From NCBI GenBank assembly GCA_947474415.1, contig CANJKD010000009.1, positions 1 to 13,783 of the forward strand: 13,783 nucleotides of DNA, given 5' to 3'. A program made the position numbers and the translations under genes. This document shows, piece after piece, positions 1-6,875 of this stretch. The notes beneath the pieces are model-generated. The model had not been told where the DNA came from, ran no database searches, and worked only from the letters and a program-made list of their open reading frames with translations. The DNA comes from Burkholderiales bacterium. GTDB lineage: Bacteria > Pseudomonadota > Gammaproteobacteria > Burkholderiales > Burkholderiaceae_C. The stretch's first letter is position 1. Each line of letters begins with the position of its first letter.

Positions 1-438
1 GAGCTGATCACCATCGGCGAGCAACTGGGTGCGCTGCTGGGCGAGAAGTGCGTTCAGGCCCTGGGCATCACGCCCGCGCAGGCCCAGAGCTACGGCAAGG
101 CCGCCATCGTGGGCGAGGCCGGCGAGTTGGAGCATGCTGCCGCCCTGCTGCACCCCAAGCTGGGCGCGCCGCTGCGCGCGGCGGTCGAGAAGGGCGCGGC
201 GCTGGTGCCCTCAGCGAAGAAGCGCGGCGGCCTGGGCACGGCCATCGACGTGCCGCTGGGCCACAAGGACGCCGCCTTCGTGCGCAGCCACTTCGATGCG
301 ATGGAAGCGCGCGTCGCCGACGCGCCGCGCGCCAACGAGATCGTCGTCGCCGTGGTCGTCACCGACAGCGGCCGGCCGCTGGCGCGCATTGGCGGCTTGC
401 AGGTGCACGAGGTCCATGGCGAGGACGGTTTGCGCTGA
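1..438 (+). CDS. Amino acid synthesis family protein (DUF1185/PF06684), 3' part
   Basis: The frame is open from the first base to a TGA at 436-438, giving 145 residues. The family is usually a little under 200 residues, so roughly the first 50 are outside the window. Recognisable family stretches are AQSYGKAAIVGE, ELEHAAALLHPKLGAP, PSAKKRGG, IDVPLGHKDAAFVRSHFDAM and DAPRANEIVV, ending in GEDGLR. Known: members such as Bordetella BB2672 adopt a chorismate-mutase-like fold, and a role in amino acid or amide metabolism has been proposed but no reaction is established. It lies 165 bases upstream of a HAAT-type binding protein gene on the same strand, so co-expression with the transporter is likely. 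Family assignment is strong; function is open. Confidence 0.88.
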   Translation, partial: ELITIGEQLGALLGEKCVQALGITPAQAQSYGKAAIVGEAGELEHAAALLHPKLGAPLRAAVEKGAALVPSAKKRGGLGTAIDVPLGHKDAAFVRSHFDAMEARVADAPRANEIVVAVVVTDSGRPLARIGGLQVHEVHGEDGLR

Positions 439-590
439 GCCGAGGCAGCGTGGCACCTGCGAAGCTGTGCAGCGAAGACGGCTCAAAACTCCGGCCCTCT
501 CTGCACAAATGCACCGGCGGCTTGTTGCGGCCTGAGTGACGCGGCCGAATTCCGCCAGCAAAATCCCCCGTCTCGAACACGATCAAACCC

Positions 591-597
591 AAAGGAA
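591..597 (+). promoter_or_regulatory. Ribosome binding site of the binding protein gene
   Basis: AAAGGAA lies six bases before the ATG at 604 and supports that start. The gap from 439 to 590 holds no open frame with a start signal. It contains a short interrupted repeat (GCGGCC ... GCGGCCG around 525-547), but I see no convincing -35/-10 pair. A promoter here that boosts the binding protein over the upstream gene is possible but not shown. Confidence 0.6.
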
Positions 598-603
598 CCC
601 TCG

Positions 604-1809
604 ATGATTCAACGCCGTCCCCTGTTGCTCGCCGCCACTGCCGCCGCCGTCGCACTGGCCTGTTCCGCTGCGCACGCGCAAGCCACGATCAAGATCGGCG
701 AGGTCAACAGCTACAAGGCCCAGCCCACGTTTCTCGAGCCCTACAAGAAAGGCATGGAACTGGCCGTCGAAGAGATCAATGCGGCCGGCGGGCTGAACGG
801 CAAGAAGGTCGAACTCTTCACGCGCGACGACAACGCCAACCCCGGCGACGCCGTGCGCGCCGCCGAGGAACTGGTGTCGCGCGAGAAGGTCGATGTGCTG
901 ACCGGCAGCTTCCTGTCGAACATCGGCCTGGCGCTGACCGACTTCGCGAAGCAGAAGAAGTTCTTCTTCCTCGCCGCCGAGCCGCTCACCGACAAGATCG
1001 TCTGGCAGAACGGGAATCGCTACACGTTCCGCCTCCGCCCCTCGACCTACATGCAGGTGGCGATGCTGGTGCCCGAGGCGGCGAAGCTGAAGAAGAAGCG
1101 CTGGGCGCTGGTGTACCCCAACTACGAATACGGCCAGTCGGCCGCAGCCACCTTCAAGGAGTTGATGAAAGCCGCCCAGCCCGACATCGAGTTCGTCGGC
1201 GAGCAGGCCACGCCGCTCGGCAAGGTCGATGCGGGCAGCGTCTCGCAGGCGCTGGCCGATGCCAAGCCCGATGCGATCTTCAACGTGTTGTTCGGTGCCG
1301 ACCTGTCGAAGTTCGTGCGCGAAGGCAACACGCGCGGCCTGTTCCAGGGCCGCGAGGTGGTGAGCCTGCTGACCGGCGAGCCCGAGTACCTCGACCCGCT
1401 GAAGGAAGAGACGCCGAACGGCTGGCTCGTCACCGGCTACCCGTGGTACGGCATCCAGACGCCCGAGCACAAGGCCTTCTTCCTCGCCTACCACGCCAAG
1501 TACAAGGACTACCCGCGCCTCGGCTCGGTGGTGGGCTACAGCGCCATCAAGTCGCTCGCGGCCGGCATCAGGAAGGCCAAGGGCACCGACACCGAAAAGC
1601 TCATCGCGGCCTTCCGCGGCCTGCAGGTGGACACGCCGTTCGGCAAGGTGACCTACCGGCCGGAAGACCACCAGTCGACGATGGGCGCGTTCATCGGCAA
1701 GACGAAGAACGAGGGCGGCAAGGGCGCGATGGTGGACTACCACTATCTGGACGGCGCGAAGTACCAGCCCACGAACGAGCAAGTCAAGAAACTCCGCCCC
1801 GCCGACTGA
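604..1809 (+). CDS. ABC transporter periplasmic substrate-binding protein (LivJ/HAAT type)
   Basis: This is the soluble receptor that captures substrate in the periplasm and delivers it to the permease encoded next. The 401-residue protein has the usual family length (Peripla_BP_6, type I periplasmic fold). Residues 1-25 form a Sec signal peptide: basic MIQRR, a hydrophobic Leu/Ala core, and cleavage after AHA. A Cys at residue 20 makes a poor lipobox, so a free periplasmic protein is more likely. The mature part starts with IKIGEVNSYK, followed by the family-typical GMELAVEEINAAGGLNGKKV (about residues 56-75), DDNANPGDAVRAAEEL and VYPNYEYGQSAA. The ligand cannot be read from the sequence; the family takes branched-chain amino acids, amides, urea and aromatic compounds. 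The downstream nicotinamidase and nicotinate dehydrogenase make a pyridine amide or acid a reasonable guess. A hairpin in the next gap could keep its expression above that of the permease. Confidence 0.92.
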   Translation: MIQRRPLLLAATAAAVALACSAAHAQATIKIGEVNSYKAQPTFLEPYKKGMELAVEEINAAGGLNGKKVELFTRDDNANPGDAVRAAEELVSREKVDVLTGSFLSNIGLALTDFAKQKKFFFLAAEPLTDKIVWQNGNRYTFRLRPSTYMQVAMLVPEAAKLKKKRWALVYPNYEYGQSAAATFKELMKAAQPDIEFVGEQATPLGKVDAGSVSQALADAKPDAIFNVLFGADLSKFVREGNTRGLFQGREVVSLLTGEPEYLDPLKEETPNGWLVTGYPWYGIQTPEHKAFFLAYHAKYKDYPRLGSVVGYSAIKSLAAGIRKAKGTDTEKLIAAFRGLQVDTPFGKVTYRPEDHQSTMGAFIGKTKNEGGKGAMVDYHYLDGAKYQPTNEQVKKLRPAD

Positions 1810-1820
1810 TTTATTTCGCT

Positions 1821-1858
1821 CCCTCTCCTCCTGGGAGAGGGGGTAACACAAGCCCCCC
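1821..1858 (+). repeat. Two overlapping inverted repeats between binding protein and permease genes
   Basis: CCCTCTCC (1821-1828) pairs perfectly with GGAGAGGG (1834-1841) around a five-base loop. The G-run at 1839-1843 can instead pair with the C-run at 1853-1857, so the two stems compete. No T-run follows, so this is not a classic rho-independent terminator. It fills most of the 52-base gap between a highly expressed type of gene and its permease. Such hairpins can stabilise the 3' end of the upstream message or attenuate the next gene. It also looks like the short CCCTCTCC-type palindromes scattered in many GC-rich genomes. Confidence 0.65.
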
Positions 1859-1861
1859 TGA

Positions 1862-3748
1862 ATGGACTTTTCCGGCTTCGTCGTCCAGCTCCTGAACGGT
1901 CTGGCCGGTGCTTCTTCGCTGTTCCTGGTGGGGGCCGGCCTGTCGCTGATCTTCGGCGTGACGCGCATCGTCAACTTCGCGCACGGCTCGTTCTTCATGC
2001 TGGGCATCTACATCGCCTATGCACTGACCGAGAGGCTCGGCGGCGGGCTGTGGTTCTGGCCCTCGCTGCTGCTCGCGGCGCTGGCGGTCGGCGTCATCGG
2101 CGCGGGGGTCGAGATGCTGTTGCTGCGGCGCGTGTACCGCGCGCCCGAGCTGTTCCAGTTGCTCGCCACCTTCGCGCTGATGCTCGTCATCAAGGACGCC
2201 GCGCTCTGGCTCTGGGGCCCGGAAGACCTGCTCGGCCCGCGCGCGCCGGGGCTGGCGGGTGCGGTCACGATCCTCGGCCGGCGTTTCCCCACCTACGACC
2301 TGTTCCTGATCGTCGTCGGCCCGCTCGTGCTGGGCGCCCTGTGGCTGCTGCTGACGCGCACGCGCTGGGGCACGCTGGTGCGCGCCGCCACCCAAGACCG
2401 CGAGATGGTGGGCGCGCTCGGCGTCAACCAGGCCTGGCTGTTCACGGCCGTTTTCGCGCTCGGCACGATGCTCGCCGGCCTGGGCGGGGCGCTGCAATTG
2501 CCGCGCGAGCCGGCCAACCTCGGGCTCGATCTGCAGACCATCGGCGATGCCTTCGTCGTCGTCGTCGTCGGCGGCATGGGCTCGATTCCCGGCGCCTATG
2601 CGGCGGCCTTGCTGATCGCCGAGATCAAGGCCATCTGCATCGGCCTGGGCACGGTCGACGTGATGGGGTTCAGCTTCTCGTTCTCGAAGCTGACGCTGGT
2701 CGTCGAGTTCCTCGTGATGGCCGTCGTGCTGGTCGTGCGGCCCTGGGGCTTGCTCGGCAAGCCGCAGGCCACGAGCCGCAACTCAGGCCCGCCCGAAGCG
2801 CCGCTGCGCCGTGCGGACACGCCGCTGAAGATCGCGGGCGCCGTGCTGCTGCTGGCGCTGATCGCCTGGCCGGTCGCCACCGCCGGGTCGCCCTACCTCA
2901 CGGTGCTGGCGATCGACCTGTTGACCGCCGCGCTGTTCGCCGCCAGCCTGCACTTCATCATGGGCCCGGCAGGCATGCATTCGTTCGGCCACGCCGCGTA
3001 CTTCGGGCTCGGCGCCTACGCCGCAGCGCTCGGCGTGCGTTCGCTCGGCTTGCCGATGGAGCTGGCGTTGCTGCTGTCGCCACTTGTTGCCGCGGCCGGC
3101 GCGCTGGTGTTCGGCTGGTTCTGTGTGCGGCTGTCGGGTGTTTACCTCGCGATGTTGACTCTCGCGTTCTCGCAGATCGTCTGGTCGGTCGCGTTCCAGT
3201 GGGACGAGGTCACCGGCGGCAGCAATGGCCTCACCGGCGTGTGGCCGGCGCCGTGGCTGGCCGACAAGCGCATGTACTACTACCTAACGCTCGCGCTCGT
3301 GGTGGGCGGCGTGCTGCTGATCCGGCGCGCCCTGTTCGCGCCCTTCGGCTACGCGATGCGCGCCGGCCGTGACTCGCCGCTGCGCGCCGACGCGATCGGC
3401 ATCGACGTGAAGCGCACGCAGTGGATGGCCTTCGTGATCGCCGCCGTGTTCGCCGGTCTCGCTGGCGCGCTCTATGCGTTCTCGAAGGGCAGCATCTCGC
3501 CCGACACCGTGGCCGTGGGGCGCTCGGTCGACGGCTTGGTGATGGTGCTGCTCGGCGGCTTGCAGACGCTGGCTGGCCCGCTCGTCGGCGCCGTCACCTT
3601 CACCTGGCTGCAAGACGCCGTGGCGCGCAACACCGACTACTGGCGCGCCCTGCTCGGCGCCATCATCCTGCTGCTCGTGCTGGTGTTCCCGCAAGGCATC
3701 GCCGGCTTCGTCGGGCAGTTGTTCGAACGGCGGCGTGAGGTGACGTGA
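1862..3748 (+). CDS. Fused LivH-LivM ABC transporter permease
   Basis: One 628-residue inner-membrane protein carries both permease halves that are usually separate. Residues 1 to about 298 are LivH-like: GLSLIFGVTRIVNFAHGSFFMLG near the N-terminus, LGVNQAWLFTAVFALGTMLAGLGG, and DAFVVVVVGGMGSIPGAY. A short polar linker (about 299-321) follows. Residues 322-628 are LivM-like: GMHSFGHAAYFGLGAYAAALG, GGSNGLTGV, and DAIGIDVKRTQWMAF followed by FAGLAGALYA. Both halves are rich in hydrophobic spans, and each keeps the cytoplasmic coupling-loop region that meets the ATPase. The ATG at 1862 has no close Shine-Dalgarno; the nearest G-rich run ends 18 bases upstream and is part of a hairpin. LivHM fusions are known in this family. 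The C-terminus is followed by a 139-base gap with a large inverted repeat before the ATPase gene. Confidence 0.93.
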   Translation: MDFSGFVVQLLNGLAGASSLFLVGAGLSLIFGVTRIVNFAHGSFFMLGIYIAYALTERLGGGLWFWPSLLLAALAVGVIGAGVEMLLLRRVYRAPELFQLLATFALMLVIKDAALWLWGPEDLLGPRAPGLAGAVTILGRRFPTYDLFLIVVGPLVLGALWLLLTRTRWGTLVRAATQDREMVGALGVNQAWLFTAVFALGTMLAGLGGALQLPREPANLGLDLQTIGDAFVVVVVGGMGSIPGAYAAALLIAEIKAICIGLGTVDVMGFSFSFSKLTLVVEFLVMAVVLVVRPWGLLGKPQATSRNSGPPEAPLRRADTPLKIAGAVLLLALIAWPVATAGSPYLTVLAIDLLTAALFAASLHFIMGPAGMHSFGHAAYFGLGAYAAALGVRSLGLPMELALLLSPLVAAAGALVFGWFCVRLSGVYLAMLTLAFSQIVWSVAFQWDEVTGGSNGLTGVWPAPWLADKRMYYYLTLALVVGGVLLIRRALFAPFGYAMRAGRDSPLRADAIGIDVKRTQWMAFVIAAVFAGLAGALYAFSKGSISPDTVAVGRSVDGLVMVLLGGLQTLAGPLVGAVTFTWLQDAVARNTDYWRALLGAIILLLVLVFPQGIAGFVGQLFERRREVT

Positions 3749-3752
3749 TGAC

Positions 3753-3870
3753 AGCCAACTCACCACCGCAGAGTCGCAGAGAACCCAGAGTTGCGCAGAG
3801 TGAGTTCAAGAGAATGGTTTTCTCTGCGGTCCTCCGCGTTCTCGGCGACTCTGCGGTGCGTGAGTTGGCT
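3753..3870 (+). repeat. Long imperfect inverted repeat (about 118 bases) with GCAGAG units
   Basis: The left arm (3753-3800) and the reverse complement of the right arm (3821-3870) agree over their outer 32 or so bases with one single-base insertion and one mismatch, then more loosely. An inner stem AGAGAA/TTCTCT (3809-3814 with 3820-3825) closes the tip. The left arm has four copies of a CGCAGAG-like heptamer at 3767, 3775, 3784 and 3794, roughly one per 8-10 bases; the right arm carries the complement. The element fills nearly the whole gap between the permease and ATPase genes. It looks like a dispersed palindromic (REP/MITE-like) repeat and encodes no plausible protein. Confidence 0.8.
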
Positions 3871-3887
3871 CTTTCCGGGGGTGGCCG

Positions 3888-5495
3888 ATGAGCCTCCTGA
3901 AAGTCACGCACCTCGGCAAGTCCTTCGGCGGGAATCGCGCCGTCGACGGCGTGAGCTTCGAGGTGGCGGCCGGCGAACAGCTGGCGCTGATCGGGCCGAA
4001 CGGCGCCGGCAAATCGACCACCTTCAACATGGTGAACGGCCAGTTGCGCGCCGACTCGGGCTCGATCCTGCTGTCCGGCGTCGAGCTGATCGGCCGCAAG
4101 CCGCGCGACATCTGGCACCGCGGCGTGGGCCGCACCTTCCAGATCGCCGAGACCTTCGCGTCGCTGACGGTGGTGGAGAACGTGCAGATGGCCTTGCTGT
4201 CGGCCGATGCGAAGCTGTACGCGCTGTGGCAGCGCGCGGCCGACCACAAGCGCGACGAGGCGCTGGCGCTGCTGGCGCAGGTCGGCATGCAGCGCCAAGC
4301 TGATCGCCCGTGCAGCGTGCTGGCCTATGGCGACGTGAAGCGCGTGGAACTCGCCATCGCAATGGCGAACAGCCCGAAGCTGCTGCTGATGGACGAGCCC
4401 ACCGCCGGCATGGCGCCGAAGGAGCGCAACGAGCTGATGGCGCTGACGAAGCGGCTGGTGGTCGAGCGCGGCATGGCCGTGCTGTTCACCGAGCACAGCA
4501 TGGGCGTGGTGTTCGCGTATGCAGATCGCATGATCGTGCTGGCGCGTGGCCGATTGATCGCTGAAGGGCCGCCGGCCGAGATTCGTGACCACCCGAAAGT
4601 GCAAGAGGTGTACTTCGGCAGCGGCAGGACGTTTGAACGAATGACGACACCCCGATCGGCGGGTACGGCGCTCGACCCTCCGGGAGGGTCGGGCCTTGCA
4701 GGGGCCACGACAGTGGGCCCCTTCGTGGCCCATGGCGGCCCGGCGCAGCGGCCCGCAGCCGGCACGAACCATGGCGTGCTGCTCGACGCCAAAGGCCTGA
4801 ATGCCTGGTACGGCGCCGCGCAGATCCTGTTCGATGTCGACCTGCAGGTGAAGCGTGGCGAGGTCGTCGCGCTGATGGGGCGCAACGGTGCGGGCAAGTC
4901 GACGACGCTGAAGGCCTTGATGGGCATGCTGGCGAAGCGCAAGGGCACGCTGCATTTTCTTGGCCGCGACATTTCGACCTGCGAACCGCACGAGGTGGCG
5001 CGCATGGGCCTGGGCTATGTGCCCGAAGACCGGCGCGTGTTCGGTGACCTGTCGGTGCTGGAGAACCTCGAAGTCGGCAAGCAGCCGGTGCGGCGCTGGG
5101 CCGATGGCAGCGCCGCACCGGCCTGGACGCCGGCACAGCTGTTCGCGCTGTTCCCCAACCTCGGCGAGATGCCCGACCGCCAGGGCGCACGCATGAGCGG
5201 CGGCGAGCAGCAGATGCTGACGGTGGCGCGCACGCTGATGGGCAACCCCTACCTGGTGCTGCTCGACGAGCCCTCCGAGGGCGTGGCGCCGGTGATCGTC
5301 GAGCAGATGGTGCTGATGATCTTGCGCCTGAAGGCGCAAGGTGTGAGCATCTTGCTGTCGGAGCAGAACATGCATTTCGCGGAACTGGTGTCTGACCGGG
5401 CCTATGTGCTAGAAAAGGGTCAGATTCGCTACCAGGCTTCGATGGCCGAACTGTCGGCCAACGAGGAAGTCCGGCGCGCGTACCTGAGCGTCTAG
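3888..5495 (+). CDS. Fused LivG-LivF ABC transporter ATPase
   Basis: This cytoplasmic 535-residue protein combines both nucleotide-binding domains that drive the permease. The LivG half (about 1-245) has Walker A GPNGAGKST (36-44), a signature region reading LAYGD at 145-149 instead of the common LSxGQ, Walker B LLLMDEP with D169-E170, and the switch histidine H203 in TEHSM. The LivF half (about 298-535) has Walker A GRNGAGKST (331-339), signature MSGGEQQ (436-442), and Walker B with D460-E461; SEQN replaces the switch histidine motif, which is usual for LivF. The linker (about 245-297) is rich in Gly, Pro and Ala and is encoded by two palindromes (4673-4732). The ATG at 3888 follows a G-rich run (GGGGGTGG) a few bases upstream. 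Fusion of these two ATPases in one chain is less common than separate genes. Substrate is unknown. Confidence 0.93.
   Translation: MSLLKVTHLGKSFGGNRAVDGVSFEVAAGEQLALIGPNGAGKSTTFNMVNGQLRADSGSILLSGVELIGRKPRDIWHRGVGRTFQIAETFASLTVVENVQMALLSADAKLYALWQRAADHKRDEALALLAQVGMQRQADRPCSVLAYGDVKRVELAIAMANSPKLLLMDEPTAGMAPKERNELMALTKRLVVERGMAVLFTEHSMGVVFAYADRMIVLARGRLIAEGPPAEIRDHPKVQEVYFGSGRTFERMTTPRSAGTALDPPGGSGLAGATTVGPFVAHGGPAQRPAAGTNHGVLLDAKGLNAWYGAAQILFDVDLQVKRGEVVALMGRNGAGKSTTLKALMGMLAKRKGTLHFLGRDISTCEPHEVARMGLGYVPEDRRVFGDLSVLENLEVGKQPVRRWADGSAAPAWTPAQLFALFPNLGEMPDRQGARMSGGEQQMLTVARTLMGNPYLVLLDEPSEGVAPVIVEQMVLMILRLKAQGVSILLSEQNMHFAELVSDRAYVLEKGQIRYQASMAELSANEEVRRAYLSV
4673..4732 (+). repeat. Two palindromes inside the LivG-LivF linker
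   Basis: CGACCCTCC (4673-4681) faces GGAGGGTCG (4683-4691) across one base, a perfect 9-base inverted repeat. GGGCCACGA (4702-4710) faces TCGTGGCCC (4723-4731), also perfect, with a 12-base loop. Both lie entirely inside the open reading frame, in the stretch that matches neither ATPase domain. Their form is that of an intergenic repeat element read through in frame. Confidence 0.7.
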
Positions 5496-5571
5496 TGCGT
5501 GCGACAAAACCACTTCGCACGGTTCGGCGCGTCGGCGATTCCAGACCATTCGTTCACCTGTTCACCCCCTC

Positions 5572-5576
5572 GGAGG
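5572..5576 (+). promoter_or_regulatory. Ribosome binding site of the nicotinamidase gene
   Basis: GGAGG sits four bases before the ATG at 5581. It decides the start, and so keeps the unusual N-terminal extension of the protein. The rest of the 85-base gap after the ATPase gene shows no clear promoter or terminator. Confidence 0.6.
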
Positions 5577-5580
5577 TTTC

Positions 5581-6279
5581 ATGCCGGCCAGCTCACGAAG
5601 AACACTGTCGAAGCCCTTGTCGAGCGCCGGCTGCGGCCTTGCAGCCGCCAAGATCACGCCCGATGCGAAGAGCGCGCTGATCGTCGTCGACGTGCAGAAC
5701 GGCTTCGTCACCGGCGGCTGCTTGCCGGTGAAGGGCGGTGAAGAGGTCGTGCCCGTGATCAACCAGCTCGCGGCCGGCTTCCAGAACATCGTTGTCACGC
5801 AAGACTGGCACACGCCGGGTCATGTGTCGTTCGCGTCCAGCCATCAGGGCAAGAAGCCGTTCGAGACGACCCAACTGAGCTATGGCACGCAGGTGCTCTG
5901 GCCCGACCACTGCGTGCAGGGCACTGAAGACGCTTCGTTGCACAAGGACCTCCATCTGCCGACGGCGCAGCTCATCATCCGCAAGGGCTTCCACAAGGAG
6001 ATAGACAGCTACTCGGCTTTCGACGAGGCCGACCACAAGACCTCGACGGGCCTGGCCGGCTACCTGAAGGCGCGTGGCATCGAGACGCTGTACGTGACCG
6101 GTCTGGCGACTGATTTCTGCGTGGCCTGGACCGCGATGGACGGGTGCAAGGCCGGGTTCGAGGTCTATGTGATCGAGGACGCGACGCGGGCGATCGACAT
6201 GAATGGGTCGCTGGCGGCGGCCTGGAAGCAGATGATTGCCAAAGGCGTGAAGCGGATTCAGTCGGGTGATCTGGCTTGA
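5581..6279 (+). CDS. pncA: Nicotinamidase (isochorismatase-like cysteine hydrolase)
   Basis: The predicted reaction is hydrolysis of nicotinamide to nicotinate and ammonia. All expected residues are present in 232 residues: catalytic triad D37 (VVDVQNGF), K135 (IIRKGFHKE) and C180 (TGLATDFCV), and the metal-site residues D75, H77 and H81 in QDWHTPGH. The family is usually about 210 residues; here a 25-residue extension precedes the conserved core. It contains R6-R7 and C18 and is rich in Ser and Ala, but lacks a clear hydrophobic core, so export is doubtful. The gene starts 85 bases after the ATPase gene and ends 91 bases before the nicotinate dehydrogenase small subunit. That position makes its product the direct substrate of the next enzyme, which favours a catabolic role over NAD salvage alone. 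Other amide hydrolases share this fold, but the motif set and context favour nicotinamidase. Confidence 0.9.
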   Translation: MPASSRRTLSKPLSSAGCGLAAAKITPDAKSALIVVDVQNGFVTGGCLPVKGGEEVVPVINQLAAGFQNIVVTQDWHTPGHVSFASSHQGKKPFETTQLSYGTQVLWPDHCVQGTEDASLHKDLHLPTAQLIIRKGFHKEIDSYSAFDEADHKTSTGLAGYLKARGIETLYVTGLATDFCVAWTAMDGCKAGFEVYVIEDATRAIDMNGSLAAAWKQMIAKGVKRIQSGDLA

Positions 6280-6293
6280 ACCAGAAACTTTCG

Positions 6294-6307
6294 GCCCCGG
6301 CCGGGGC
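6294..6307 (+). promoter_or_regulatory. Perfect 14-base GC palindrome before nicA
   Basis: GCCCCGGCCGGGGC is a perfect palindrome in the 91-base gap between the nicotinamidase and nicA-like genes. It is 14 bases past the pncA stop codon and has no T-run after it. It could be an operator half-site pair, a message-stabilising stem, or chance in GC-rich DNA. Confidence 0.25.
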
Positions 6308-6370
6308 ACATTCCGGCATCAGGCTGCGGGCCGCATCGCTCAGCGGGGGCGAAAACAGGTGACAACCGAG

Positions 6371-6856
6371 ATGAATCAACCCATCCACCTCGTCGTCAAC
6401 GGCCAAGCACACGCGTTGACCGTCCCACACCACGCCCCGTTGCTCAACATCCTGCGCAACGACCTCCACCTCAACGCGCCCAAATACGGCTGCGGTCTCG
6501 GCGAATGCGGCGCCTGCACCGTGCTCGTCGACGGCATCGAAGCGCGCGCCTGCGTCATTCCCGTGAAAGGCGTCGAAGGCCGCCACATCACGACGCTGGA
6601 AGGCGTGGGAACCATGGACAACCCGCACCCCGTCCAGCAGGCCTTCATCGCCTGCCAGGCCGCCCAATGCGGCTACTGCCTGAACGGCATGATCATGGCC
6701 ACTGTCGCACTGCTGGCGCGCAACCCGAGCCCAACGCAGGCGCAAGCCCGCAGCGCACTGGCCCACAACCTGTGCCGCTGTGGCACGCACCTCGAAATCC
6801 TGCAGGCCGTGCAGCACGCCGCCGTGCTGATGGCCCGCACGCGGCAAAACCCGTGA
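6371..6856 (+). CDS. nicA: Nicotinate dehydrogenase small subunit, 2x[2Fe-2S]
   Basis: This 161-residue protein is the electron-transfer subunit of a molybdenum hydroxylase (xanthine oxidase family). The N-terminal plant-type [2Fe-2S] site is C41, C46, C49 and C61 (YGCGLGECGACTVLVDG). The C-terminal site is C100, C103, C135 and C137 (CGYCLNGM and LCRCGTH). Length and motifs match NicA and the isoquinoline 1-oxidoreductase alpha subunit IorA. I start it at 6371 because AGGTGA lies eight bases before that ATG and conserved sequence begins there; an ATG at 6266 would overlap pncA and add an unrelated 35 residues. The large subunit begins 19 bases after its stop. Nicotinate, rather than another N-heterocycle, is inferred from the nicotinamidase next door and from the haem-bearing partner, which is typical of NicB. 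Confidence 0.88.
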   Translation: MNQPIHLVVNGQAHALTVPHHAPLLNILRNDLHLNAPKYGCGLGECGACTVLVDGIEARACVIPVKGVEGRHITTLEGVGTMDNPHPVQQAFIACQAAQCGYCLNGMIMATVALLARNPSPTQAQARSALAHNLCRCGTHLEILQAVQHAAVLMARTRQNP

Positions 6857-6875
6857 CCGACCGCAGCTTCGCAGC

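Noticed and set aside
583..2007. Long open frame on the minus strand opposite the binding protein gene
   Set aside because: In GC-rich DNA long antisense frames are common. Its translation is low-complexity Arg/Leu/Val/Gly with no recognisable motif, and it overlaps well-supported genes. The same applies to minus frames at 3663-5375, 5975-7339 and 7386-8873.
2550..2572. GTC triplet repeat in the permease gene
   Set aside because: It encodes the VVVVVGGMGS block that is conserved in LivH proteins, so it reflects protein constraint and codon bias and is not a meaningful microsatellite.
3767..3800. Regular CGCAGAG units that look like a short CRISPR or tandem array
   Set aside because: Units are only 7 bases with 1-3 base spacers and are mirrored in a right arm, so the structure is an inverted repeat, not an array with unique spacers.
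6266..6370. Upstream ATG at 6266 for the nicA-like gene
   Set aside because: It overlaps the end of pncA, adds residues unlike the family, and the ATG at 6371 has its own ribosome binding site.
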